Position numbers and translations under genes: made by a program
In this document: positions 37,373 to 48,443 of the stretch, one piece after another
How positions within the stretch are numbered: position 1 is the first letter of the stretch
Layout of the letters: each line of letters starts with the position of its first letter
DNA from: Lonicera japonica
Lineage: Eukaryota; Streptophyta; Magnoliopsida; Dipsacales; Caprifoliaceae
DNA: 64,000 bases
Direction: 5' to 3'
NCBI GenBank assembly: GCA_021464415.1
Contig: CM038466.1
Coordinates: 28,707,017-28,771,016 of the forward strand
The notes under the pieces: model-generated
Databases searched by the model: none
What the model saw: the letters and a program-made list of their open reading frames with translations, nothing else
Told to the model about the DNA's origin: nothing

Positions 37373-38365
37373 TTGAGAACTATCCTACATCTTTTTCTTA
37401 CTTCTAACTCACTGATCTTCTTCTTTAGTTGACTGGGAGTATTTCTCTGAACTTTTAATTTCCATTGGCTTCTTAAACCATTCCTTTTTGTTTATTCTTT
37501 TTCTTTTTTTTTGAAGTATACAAATATGCAATGGTGTCTTTCATCCACCACACCCAAAATAAATGGAAATGTCATCCCCCACCCCCACCCAAAAAAAACA
37601 AAAGAAAGGAAATTGTGTTATTGCATTTAATAAATAATTCTAAATTATGTACAAGTTCAAATCAAACTATGTATAGCTTAAAATAAATAAAATTTTTTTT
37701 TTAGGTACAAAGAAAAAAAAAGTACTCGCTTTATTGGTCTTATTTGCCTACCGCATATCTAAGCTTAACACTAATGAGGGTGTATTCAATTCAAATTTTA
37801 AAAGATTTTTATGAATTTTTTAAAATATGTGGATTCTGAGAAATGGAATCTTTTATATTTCTATAGATTTTAACAAATTAATTGATTATTCTAATTACAA
37901 TAAAAACATCAAAGGATAAATAATAAAAGAATTTTGATTATGACTTTAAAATAATAAGCAAATTATAAATCCATCGTAAACGGTTCAGATCGAGTCTAAA
38001 AATCCAACGGCTTGGGTTGTTTTGCCCTTTTCTAATCGATTTTCATCTTCTATCTAAAAAAATTCATAAAAAGAATAGCAAAAAAAATCAAGGGGGAGAC
38101 ATCTTTATAGTTTCAGCAAAAGATAATTAATTGGATAATTATAACTTTGAAAATAGTAGCATATCAGTTTAATCAAGGCCAACAATTCTCAGTTTTTATC
38201 GACTCAAACAATTGGGCATCTAAGAGATTCATATTGAGGAATAACAAGAAAATAATTAAGTATCCTTTTGTATGAGAATTTGCTGAAATCTTTATATTAT
38301 ATTATTATAATATTATCTTTGTACATAGTGTAATATTTTTAGGAAATCTTGTCTACTACCTATCC
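37373..38365. other. AT-rich stretch without recognised features
   Basis: Contains C-rich (CCCCCACCCCCACCC near 37578) and A-rich runs. Its lower part may include the LINE 5' untranslated region. Nothing else is seen. Confidence 0.4.
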
Positions 38366-40413
38366 TGGTAACACTATATGTTTATTGTAAAGTTAATTTT
38401 GTATATTATGTTTAACGGTGTAGAAAATTATCTATTCATAATTTGGAGAAAAGCTCCTTCCTTAAATTATAAGTCTCTGAATTATCCTTTCATGGACATA
38501 AAAATCATCTCAATCGGATTACCGAGCAAGAAGTTATGGCCAAAACAAAATGGAAAAAATTTTACCTACAGACCGGTATAGGAAATTGACATACCAGTCT
38601 GGCGTATGTAAGTTGGGAAAAAAATTGGCTGCGAATCGGTATGCAGTTTTGGCATACCGATACGGCGTGAAAAACTTTTGGAGAAATTTAGCTGCAGACC
38701 GGTATGGTATTTTTGCATACTGGTTCGGCGTTTAAAATTCTCGAAATTTTGGGGCTGCGGACCGGTTTCCCATTTTGACATACCAGTCCGCCAGTATGAA
38801 CAGTGCACCAACTTAAGTTGATTTAAATTCGTTTTATCTCATTTCTTTCCCCATTTTCAGCCAAAACACACCCTCACACCCCTAGAGAGCTCTAGAGAGA
38901 TAGAGCAAGGAATTTGTTCCATTTTTCATCTAAAATATGAGGTTTAAGCTCCAAATCACTTAAAAACTTCTTCTTTGCTACTATTCATCGTCTTCTTCGT
39001 GGGATTTGCTTGAGGACGGGCTATAATCTTCATTTCTTCTTCTTCTTCGCTCATAAGTCGAGCTAGGGATTCTCTTGCTTTCAAAATTCCATTAAATGAT
39101 TTCTTAGTTTGAAAATCGTTGTGTTTGACTTGTTTTAGTTTAAAAAACTCATGAATAATGTGATATATGATGTTTGATGATTTTCATAGTTATATTTGCA
39201 TGATTTAACGTAAAATATGCCATACACACTTGTTGTAAAGTGTTATTAAAGTCATATAAGGTATCTCTTGGTGGTGTGGATGTTGTTATTGAAAAAATGG
39301 AATTATTGATGATTCATACCCACCAAGAGATATGGAATGAGATTTAATTGAGTGGATATGGCATAGATTGCTTTGTGTATTCATGAAATGGCACATTTGC
39401 ATTTATACATGTTATCATTGTGTCAACCAAATGCTTGGAGAACTTTTGGCGTATTCATATTTTTCTTATGGCCCGATACATGAGGCGTATATCTCTTATT
39501 GATGATGTAAAGTGTATATCTGTTATCTTGAATGTGATATGATCCGGATATGGTATTATTATAACCCTTCGATTGTGAAGGGATGATATATTAATTTATG
39601 CCTACAGGGATGGAAAATAAACAACGCCTGGTGCCCTTGGGTTGAAAATCCCTAAACCTCCGGAGGGCAGCAACGCGTCGGTTGTCTAGAGCCAGCGGCG
39701 TGTAGCCTAGAAATATAAACAACGGTAAGGCAATGATGGTTCTGTTATTATGTCACTATTGGTGGACATGTGGTCCAAATTGATTATGACCGATTGATAT
39801 TCTCTGGGGCCGATAGGCCAACTTATGATCATTGTCGGATTATTCTCTCAGGAGGGCATGTCATATTCTATTTTGGATCGGTATGGATATATTCTGGCTA
39901 TGTGGTTCTATGGTTGACACAAGGGAGGTAACCTACATTGGCATGTGCATGTATTGCTTATTGAATATATGGTTTTAATTCGAAATTTGTTATATACGTA
40001 ATGATTTTGTTATTATATACCCCTACTGAGCGTATAGCTCACCCTATTTCCTTGAAATATTACAGGTACTCATAAGTCCCAGGGGACAAAGAGATGACGG
40101 GTTCGGGGACGAAATGGAAGCCCCTAATACTATAGTTCTCTTTTGCAATAGATATGGTTGTTCGGGAAGCCACGGCTTGCCCATAGACTCTTTATATATT
40201 TTGTTGTGCATATGGTTGGCCATGTATATCTAGAAGGAATATTTATCAAATGTAGTATCATTTTTGCACCCAATGCTTATCGTTGCTTGGTATACATATT
40301 GCTGTTGATTTATATGATTCGTGTACACCTGTCATAGTCCTACTAAAATGGGTTAGTGATACTCCAGGTCTTAATTACGGTTGTTATCCTGTAAATTAAG
40401 GTGGGGTGTTATA
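38366..40413 (+). mobile_element. LTR family D, copy 2: 5' LTR of the Tekay-like element
   Basis: Start TGGTAACACT and end GGGGTGTTATA are slightly mutated forms of the family's TGTAACACT..AGTGTTACA ends. The PBS follows at 40417. It aligns along its length with 42845-45376. It holds four inverted CCGGT pairs at 38570-38793, and the shared phrases ACACAAGGGAGGTAACC and GCACACCTGTCATAGTCC-like region near the end. Confidence 0.85.
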
Positions 40414-40416
40414 ATT

Positions 40417-40433
40417 TGGTATCAGAGCATAGG
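40417..40433 (+). other. Primer binding site of the Tekay-like element
   Basis: TGGTATCAGAGCATAGG, initiator tRNA-Met type, three bases beyond the LTR. Confidence 0.9.
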
Positions 40434-40555
40434 TTACGCGATTACTTGAGTTGCGGAACGAAATTTGCAATGCATTGTGATGTATTATGATAAATTGTCT
40501 TCTTGTTAAGTACGTGGATATGGTTATGACTTTCTTCTTCTTGTTTTCGTATAGA

Positions 40556-41472
40556 ATGACAACCTCACCGAATCACAATGCCACCCACCGGAGTTCCACC
40601 TTCGGGGAGTCAGTAGATGCAATCCGTGCAATGGCTCGGGAGTTGGCTAACGTGTTAGGGCATATTGAGTAACCCTAGAGTAGAGTCCAAGAGAATAGGG
40701 CTATAGTGGCCCTAGAAAAGTTTAAGAAGTTAGCCCCACCAACCTTTAACGGGATGTTTGGTCCCGATGCGGCAGAGTCGTGGCTCGATCAAATAGAAAG
40801 AGCCTTTAAAGTCATAACCCTACCCGATGACCTAAAGCTTAATTTGGAAACTTACCAGCTGGTTGATTAAGCTGGTGTTTGGTGGAGAAATGTGTCTAGG
40901 AGAGCAGATGCTCCACTTCTTGGGAAAAATTTACTCAATTATTCTTAGAGCGTTATTTCTCGTCGGTTCATCAGAGTCTGAAGAGAGGCGAGTTCCGTTC
41001 CCTGATCCAAGAGAACATGTCTATGATAGAATACGAAGTCAAGTTTGAGAGTTTGAGTCGTTTTGATAGAAGCCTGGATAACGACCCCGAGGAGAATATC
41101 TGTTTATTCCTCAAGGGGCATAAACTTTCTATTCGAGAGAAAGTATACGATCTGAATCATGGCAGTGTTGCTAAGGCTGTGAGAATGGAGATGAAGGTGG
41201 AAAAAGAGAGGATTGATGCGAGTAGATTCCTTGATATGAAGAGAGGTACTGAGGGGAGGAAAATAGGTGGTTTGGGGAAGAGGTCCAAGGGTGATTCTTG
41301 GTCGTCTAGTGGAGGCGCTGGGAGAGGTCGGTTTTTGGGGTCTGGTTCTGATGGTCAGGGACCGAGGAAGAGGATCTGTTTTGGGTGCGGTCAACCAGGA
41401 CATCTCCGTAGAGACTATCTAAATATAGGTCAACAGGTGTCCCAATCTTCTTATAGTCGGCCACAGTACTAG
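40556..41472 (+). pseudogene. Tekay-like gag
   Basis: Start ATG at 40556 (MTTSPNHNATHRS). The retrotransposon gag domain covers about 40740-41200: FNGMFGPDAAESWLDQIERAF, then after a stop SMIEYEVKFESLSRFDRSL and FLKGHKLSIREKV. The C-terminal Gly/Arg/Ser-rich part ends with the zinc knuckle CFGCGQPGHLRRDY, where the last Cys is Tyr. Stops at 40670 and 40867 and a frame change before 41017 disable it. Gag would build the virus-like particle. Confidence 0.9.
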
Positions 41473-42280
41473 AGCTCAATCTGCATGGGCAGTGAGGGCT
41501 AATCCTTCTCTAGAAATCAAGGTGGCCAGGGCCGTGGACGAGAGTCATAGTGGGTCTCGTGGAGGTGAGGACTCATACTATAGAGGTGGTGGTAGAACAC
41601 AGGGTCGGGTTGACACAGTTAGAGCAGCCAGAGGTCAAAGTGATGGAAGGTACCATCTTGTTCTTTAGTACCTAGGTTAAAGTTCTATTTGATACTAATG
41701 CCTCCCATTCCTTTATTTCACGTGCATTGGATAATAGATTGGGATTGTGTGTTAACTCATTGAATATACCCTTATTATGGGTTGGTACACCCACGGGAAA
41801 TAAAATTCGATTGGGATCGGTTTGTAAGAATTGCTTATTGAGTTTTGGGGAGTCCTCGGTAAATTTCGATCTTGTTGTTTTAGATACGAGTGATTATGAT
41901 CTTATACTTGGTATGAATTGGTTAGCCACTTTTCACGTAATACTTTATTGCTTCAAACGTCGGGTGTTTATTCCACTATTAGATAATGAGGTGTTAACCT
42001 TCCAGTATGAACCCGAGTCATTTGTTCCATGTGCATATTTGAAACCCAAAGAACAACAGAGTTACTTTGGGTGGTTGGCTAGTATCATAGCACGAGAAGA
42101 TGGTAGTTCGTGTCCTTTTGACTTCCTTATGGTTAAGGAATTTCTTAACGTGTTTCCCGATGATCTTCCACGTCTAGCCCACATCGGGAGGTAGACTTCT
42201 CTACTGATATCGTTCTGGGTACTACACCAATATCTCTGGCTCCGTATCGAATTGGCTCCGGCAGAGCTAAAAGAGTTGGA
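41473..42280 (+). pseudogene. Tekay-like protease (RVP_2)
   Basis: The active site reads VLFDTNASHSFIS at about 41677; the family has DTGASHSFI, so the flap glycine is replaced by Asn. LVVLDTSDYDLILGMNWLA (~41876) is the second signature of the domain, ending near FLNVFPDDLP (42140), the usual lead into RT. The 155-codon ORF 41727-42194 covers most of it. 41473-41660 is a degenerate Gly/Arg-rich linker. Confidence 0.9.
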
Positions 42281-42839
42281 GATTCAGATTTATGAGTTAT
42301 GAGTTATTACGTAAAGGGTTCATTAGACCTAGTGTGTCTCTGTGAGGTGCACCTGTTTTGTTTGCTAAAAAGTAAGATAGGTCATTAAGATTATGTATAG
42401 ATTAGCGCCAATTGAATCAGGTCACTATGAATAACAAGTATCTATTGCCTCGCATTGATGATTTGTTCGATCAATTACAAGGTCTTGTTAGGTTTTCGAA
42501 GAGTGATCTTTGGTCGGGCTACCATCAGATGCTAGTCCGTGAAGAAGATATTCCGAACACGGCCTTTCATACTCGATATGGACATTATGAGTTCCTAGTA
42601 ATGCCATTCGGATTAACGAATGCGCCGGCAGCTTTTATGGATTTGATGAACCGTTTGTATCGCCCGTATCTCAACCAATTTGTGGTAGTCTTCATAGATG
42701 ATATCCTAATCTATTCCAAGTCCGACGAAGAGCATGAAAGTCACCTTCGCTTGGCTCTTCAAGTTCTTTGAGAACATTAATTTTATGCCAAGCTTAGTAA
42801 GTGTGACTTCTGGATGTTCGAAGTCAAATTCTTAGGACA
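42281..42839 (+). pseudogene. Tekay-like reverse transcriptase
   Basis: Motifs in order: GFIRPSVSL.GAPVLFAKK (stops inside), [37 protein letters not shown] with the first Asp, [31 protein letters not shown], and [15 protein letters not shown] carrying the catalytic DD. Then KLSKCDFWMFEVKFLGHV leads into the connection, where the solo LTR is inserted after FLGHV. The palm (42412-42771) is an intact 119-codon frame; the rest has stops. Confidence 0.93.
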
Positions 42840-43047
42840 TGTCGTGTAACACTCTGTGTTTATTATAATATTAATTTTGTCTATTATGTTTAATGATGTA
42901 GAAAATTATCTGTGCATAATTTAAAGAAAAGCTTCGTCCGTAAATTGTAGGTCTCTGAATTATCTTTTCATGCACATAAAAATTGTCTCAATTGGATTAT
43001 CGAGCAAGAAGTTATGGCCAAAACAAAATGGAGAAAATTTTGCATGC

Positions 43048-43276
43048 GGACCGGTATGGGAAATTGGCATACCGGTCTGGCGTATGTAAGTTGGGGAAAA
43101 ATTTGGTTGCGGACCGGTATGTAGTTTTGGCATACCGGTCCGGCGTGAAAAACTCTGGGAGGAAATTGGCAGCGAACCGGTATGAGGTTTTTACATACCG
43201 GTCCGGCGTGAAAAATTCTAGGAATTTTGGGGCTACGAACCGGTCTCTCATTTTGGCATACCGGTCCTCCAGTATG
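43048..43276. repeat. 63-bp repeats with inverted CCGGT pairs in family D LTR
   Basis: Four units start at 43048, 43111, 43173 and 43237. Each has ACCGGTATG about 20 bases before CATACCGGTCC, so each can form a small hairpin. Copy 2 has the same four, more eroded (38570-38793); copy 1 has one (23536-23571). Confidence 0.85.
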
Positions 43277-43977
43277 AACAGTGCACTGACTTAAGTTGAT
43301 TTAAGTTCGTTTTATCTCATTCCTTTCCCCATTTTTCTACCAAAACACACCTCACCCCCCTTAGAGCGTTCTAGAGAGATAGAGAAAATAATTTGTTCCA
43401 TTTTTCATCTATAATTCCGGTTTAAGCTCCAAATCACTAAAAAACTCCCTCCTTGATACTATTCATCGTCTTCTTCATGGGATTTGCTTGAGGAAGAACC
43501 GTAATCTTCGTTTTTCCTTCTTCTTTTTCGCATATAAGTTAAGGTAGGGGTTTTCTTGCTTTCAGAACTCAATTAAATGATTTCTTAACTTGATATTATG
43601 ATATTATTATGTCAGAATCGTTGTATTTGATTTTTATTTGTTAAGAAACTTATATATATATATATAATGCGCTCATATTGCTCCTATGCTTTCTAAAGCA
43701 ATGATTGTATGATTTAAGGCAAAATATGCCATACGCACTTGTTGTAAAGTGCTATTGGAATCATATACGGTATCTCTTGGTGGTGAGGTTGTTGTTTCTT
43801 GAAGAAATGGAATTATTGATGACTTATACACACCAAAAGATATGTAATGGGATATACTTGAGTGGGTATAGCATGGATTGCCTGGTGTTTGCATGAAATA
43901 ACATGTTTGCATACTGTATACATTATTATTGTGTCAACCAACCGCTTGGAGGATTCTCAGCTTATCTGGATTATTCT

Positions 43978-44389
43978 TGTGAGGATCAAGCGCTTACCAC
44001 TGCTCCAAAAGCTATAGCTGTTAGCGAAGGCGCAACTTTATTTCCTTGTACCTAACGCCCATTAGAGCGCCATGGCATTCGATAACCTGCACACCGGATA
44101 TACCCTCCGAATTCACCACGGAAAGGAGCGCAATCGTGGATTTACCTCCAACAATCCCCCCCCCACAATGGCGCGCCCCAAGTATCGAACCCGTGACCTC
44201 CTCTGATACCAATTATGAGGATCAAGCGCTTACCACTGCGCCAAAAGCTATAGCTGTTAGCGAAGGCGCAACTTTATTTCCTTGTACCCAACGCCCATTA
44301 GAGCGCCATGGCATTCGATAACCTGCACACCATATATACCCTTCGGATTCACCACGGAGAGGAGCGCAATTATGGATTTACCTCCAACA
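43978..44389 (-). mobile_element. TRIM (terminal-repeat retrotransposon in miniature), 412 bp
   Basis: Two 176-bp direct repeats (43978-44153 and 44214-44389, about 94 per cent alike) flank a 60-bp core. In minus orientation each repeat begins TGTTGGAGG and ends CCTCA plus CA (TA in the other copy). The core starts ATTGGTATCAGAGG, an initiator tRNA-Met primer binding site right at the LTR end, and finishes with a G-run (polypurine tract) before the 3' LTR. ATTCT is duplicated on both sides (43973-43977, 44390-44394). It codes for nothing. The 5' LTR holds TGGCGCAGTGG (44233-44243) and the core holds GGTTCGATACT (44181-44191), which match Pol III A and B boxes. Confidence 0.9.
44200..44213 (-). 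other. Primer binding site of the TRIM
   Basis: Minus-strand ATTGGTATCAGAGG directly follows the 5' LTR of the miniature element. Confidence 0.8.
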
Positions 44390-45376
44390 ATTCTTATGGC
44401 TCGACATATGGGGCATATATCTCATGTTGATGATTATGATGATGATGGAAGTCCGTTATGATCATGATATTATTCAGGACGTGATATGATCCTGTTATAG
44501 ATCCGTCTATGATTCGGTTGTGGTCCTTCGATGGTGAAGGGAGTATGTGTTATTTGATGCTTGCCGGTATAGAAAATAAGTAGGGCCTGATGTCCTTAGG
44601 TTGAAAATCCCTAAACCTCCGGAGGGTAGCAACGCGTCGATTGTCTAGAGCCAGTGGTGTGTAGCCCAAAAATCTAGACAACGGTAAGACACTATGATTC
44701 TATTACTATGATACTATTTGTGGACTTGTGGTCCAAATTGGTTATGATTTATTGACATTATCTGGGGCCGATGGGCCACTTTATGATCATTGTCGGATTA
44801 TTCTCTCGGGCAGGTAGGCCCATATCCTATTTTGGATCGGGATGGATATATTCTACCTATGTGGTTCTATGGTTGACACAAGGGAGGTAACCTGCATGAG
44901 CATATGCATGCATCGCTTATTGAATATATGGTTCTAAATTAAAATGGGTTATATATGTGATGTTTTTGTTATTATATACCCCTACTGAGCGATAGCTCAC
45001 CCCGTTTCTTTAAAATATTACATGTACTCATGAGTCCCAGGGGGACAAAGAGACGACGGGCTCGGGGACGAAATAGAAGCCTCTGATACTATAATTTTCT
45101 TTTATAATAGATGTGCTTGTCCGAGAATCCACGGCTAGCCCGAAGACTGTTTATATATATTTTTGTTGTGCATATGGTTGGCCATGTATATCTAGAATGA
45201 TTATTTATCAGACATAGTATCGTTTGTGCACCCAATGCATGTTGCTGCTTGGTATACATGTTGTGTTTGATTTATATTCTTCCTATACACCTATCTTAGT
45301 CATACTATGATGGGTTAGTGACACTTCAAGTCTTAATTACAGGTGTTATCATGTACCTTAAGGCGGGAGTGTTACA

Positions 45377-45955
45377 TGTCGCCTCAAGGAAAGGTATCTC
45401 TGTAGATCCGGGGAAGGTAGAGGCAATCTTAAAGTAGGAGAGACCTCGAAATATCACCGAGGTCAGAAGTTTCTTGAGTTTGGCAGGGTACTATCGTCGG
45501 TTTGGCAAGGATTTCTCCCATATAGCTTTACCGTTGAGTCGCCTAAGTCATAAGGGCGTTCAGTTCATTTAGGATGAATCATGTGAGAAGGCCTTTTTGG
45601 AGTTGAAGGATAGGCTTACCTCGGCTCCAGTTCTTGTTATCCCTGAATGGGGAAAGGGTTATATAATCTACTGTGATGCGTCTAGGCTTGGTTTGGGTAG
45701 TGTCCTAATGCAGGAGGAGCATGTGGTGGCTTATGCTTCTCGTCAACTTAAACAACATGAAAAGAATTACCCCATCCATGATTTAGAATTAACAGCTGTT
45801 GTTTTTGCTCTTAAGATCTGGTGCCATTATTTCTATGGCGAGAGATTCGAAGCTTATTCTGATCATAAGAGCTTGAAATACATCTTCACCCAGAAAGATT
45901 TGAATCTCAGGCAATGCCAATGGGTAGAGTATCTAGAAGACTATGATTTCACCCT
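45377..45955 (+). pseudogene. Tekay-like RT connection and RNase H, first part
   Basis: Continues the RT: SRKGISVDPGKVEAI, then [18 protein letters not shown], followed by [15 protein letters not shown] and the RNase H core [46 protein letters not shown], and [20 protein letters not shown]. The acidic residues of the RNase H site are present. The 120-codon frame 45597-45959 is intact; two stops precede it. It ends [10 protein letters not shown], cut by the family E solo LTR. Confidence 0.93.
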
Positions 45956-45960
45956 ATAGT

Positions 45961-47261
45961 TGATGGAAACTTAGTTCCAGAATCATTTAATATTGCGTAT
46001 AAACCGAACAAAATTTTTTTATGTAAAACCCTAGTGCAGAATCGGATTTTACTTTCGAGATCTCTCTGGTTTGATCTCATCTTAACACGAACAGGGGTTG
46101 GTGGAGACAAATCGAACACGGGCTCGATAAGACCTCAAGATCTTCTATCGTATTCCTTTCACCGTGCAATCCCGTACCGAGTGTGGGCTGCGGTATCACC
46201 AAGATCTCTTTCTCTACTCTCTACGGCACAAACCCTAAATTCATGAGAATTATTGTGTCGAGAGAAGAGGTAAGGCTGGCATATATATAAGGCTACGAAA
46301 AGGACCCTAAGGAGAAATAAGTGTTTGGGCTTACTATGGAAAACTGGAATCCTAATTCGATTAAGAATTGATTCCTTCCATAAATTATAATTCACACCAC
46401 TAAAGAATTATAATTGCACTCCCGTCTTTATCTCAAAAATTATATTTCGAGCTCCTGTTATTAAATACTTATTATTCTCCCCACGTTAAGATTTCAGATA
46501 ACCGTCATTTAAATTAAATTACTGACAATTATATTTAAATGACTTCTTAATCCTTGAGCATACCACTTAACTTATTTGACATGTCGGATTAACATAATCC
46601 ACCTACAGGGTTTGACATGATCAAAACTTATAAGCTTCTCAAGGGATTATCATCAATCCCTATACTGAGATGTGGATTCCATCAATAATTAATATTCATC
46701 ATACATATAGTGTCGCCATCCAATTCACGAAGATTATTGATCCACAAATGAATCTCACTCTTAATGAGTCAAAACAACAAACACTACATATATATGTCTA
46801 TTAATTATTTCAAGATTAAGAGCATAAGTAATCATAATAACCATGGGATTTTAAATTGTTTTATATAGTCAGTATAAAACAATTAACCCAAACTGGTCTT
46901 GTTCAATACACACAAAGTGTACTAGCACAACAAGTTAAAAATTGTACCGTTTCATGTAGTCAAGATAAACTACTAAAACTTGTGCTACAATCCTACCGAT
47001 GGTTGTCCAATTCCATCTAAGACCGTGAACCAATAAACTTATATTTCACAAGAACCGATGATATGATTCTCTGTGTGTAAGCTATACTCTACACACTAAA
47101 TCATCTACTATATGGAATAAAAGACACACACATGCACAATATTTAAATAAATAATATAATGCAACCATTGCCCATAAAGATTATCATTTAAATAGCAAAA
47201 CCGAGTCTATATAACATATTAAAACCAATAAAATCATGGCTTTTTGTATATCACTCTAACA
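45961..47261 (+). mobile_element. Solo LTR family E, copy 2, 1301 bp
   Basis: Starts TGATGGAAAC and ends CTCTAACA, with target duplications ATAGT (45956-45960) and ACAGT (47262-47266) differing at one base. The flanking coding frame shows the original was CAG, so the left copy mutated. It matches 30653-32124. Confidence 0.93.
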
Positions 47262-47796
47262 ACAGTATCATCCGAGTAAGGCTAATGTGATAGCCGATGC
47301 CTTAAGCCGGAAGTCACAAGGGTCTTTAGCCGTATTACGGTGTCAAGAATGGAAACTGAGAAAAGAATTACAACGATTCAACCTTTTGGTGAATCGTGAT
47401 AAGAGTCTAGCCTATCTATATAACATGGTTGCCTAATCGGCGATCCAGCAACATGTGATAGAGGCTCAATGGGTAGATGAGGCACTTCGGGTAATACGTG
47501 ATCATTTGGCTACGAAAGCTGAGTATAGTTGGTATAAACTCACAGTTGATGGGGGAATCCGAGTCTGGGATAGGTTGGTGGTACCGAACGATCCAGAACT
47601 TAGAAATAAAATTCTAAGTGAAGCACATCATTCTAAGTTCTCTATTCACCCCGGTGGCACAAAGATGTACCGGGATTTATGTCGAAACTTTTATGGGAGC
47701 GGCATAAAGAAAGATGTCGCGAATTTTGTTAATAGGTGTATGACTTGTCAACTAGTGAATGATGCGAACCCAGATCATCTTTTCTATCCAGGCTAA
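47262..47796 (+). pseudogene. Tekay-like RNase H end and integrase zinc finger
   Basis: The frame resumes QYHPSKANVIADALSRKS, the standard RNase H to integrase joint, then RVWDRLVVPNDPELRNKIL and the HHCC finger: EAHHSKFSIHPGGTKMYRDL and FVNRCMTCQLVN with both His and both Cys in place. The 113-codon frame 47455-47796 is open. The catalytic core of integrase is missing: another LTR abuts at 47797. Confidence 0.92.
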
Positions 47797-48443
47797 TGGA
47801 TCCTCAACCCTTGAATTACAAACGTAGAAAGAATCTTGGAATACGTCAAAAGATAGAAGGCAAAAACCTCAACCCAACGCTTAAAGAAGCGTGAACCTCG
47901 GTATAATGGATGACGCCACAATCAATTGGTGGAGAATTGATTGATAAGTCAAAAACAATTGAATTAATCAATTCAACATGTTCAACATGTTCTTAGAGAA
48001 CACAAAGAGAGAACTCTCAATATTATTAATCATCAAAACTTTTTAATAATAAAACAATGAATCCATCTCCTTTAAATAGGAGTAAACAAAGCCTAGTATC
48101 CTAATTCAAAAAGGAAATTAATTCCTACTTAGAAAAGAAAAATAACAACTCCTAGAATAGTTCTAATACAATAAGGAAATTAATAATAAGACAATAAGAA
48201 AACTATTCAAAAAGGAAACTACTAATTCTAATTCCTAATTGAATAATGAAATAATAATAATTCTAATAATTAAAACTACTTAAAATAATAATTGACTTCC
48301 GCGTGCTCCATGACTTCCGTGTTTGACTATGCTTAAATTCTCTAACTGCGCGTGTACTAGTATGCTCCAAGGTTATCCAATACTAGTACGAACCCTACCC
48401 ATCAATGCTTTAATCAAGTCGGAGCTTGTGCTAGCCTAGATCA
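47797..48443 (-). mobile_element. LTR family F, minus orientation, 647 bp (3' LTR)
   Basis: Minus strand runs TGATCTAGGCTAGC to GGTTGAGGATCCA, so TG..CA. It is preceded on that strand by TTTGAGGACAAATCCTTTTC and AGAGCAGGGGAATAAT, the end-of-integrase sequence and polypurine tract common in plant Gypsy elements. TTTAAAGGAG within it may hold a TATA-like promoter (CTATTTAAAGG). No target duplication was confirmed. Confidence 0.7.

Larger units (their letters stand above)
42845..45376 (+). mobile_element. Solo LTR family D, copy 3, 2532 bp, inserted in its own family
   Basis: It begins TGTAACACTC and ends GAGTGTTACA, a perfect 10-bp inverted end, and has TGTCG on both sides (42840-42844, 45377-45381). 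It is the same family as the 5' LTR of the element it interrupts (38366-40413). It contains a 412-bp TRIM at 43978-44389; without it the length is 2.1 kb, like copy 2. Confidence 0.95.

Noticed and set aside
43012..43294. Frames on both strands with a DRY/YRSGV pattern
   Set aside because: They are readings of the 63-bp LTR repeat; the same pattern appears at 38550-38811 for the same reason.
44154..44260. A tRNA gene or simple SINE
   Set aside because: The A and B boxes lie inside a unit with direct terminal repeats, PBS, polypurine tract and target duplication, so a TRIM explains it better; no tRNA cloverleaf arms could be built.
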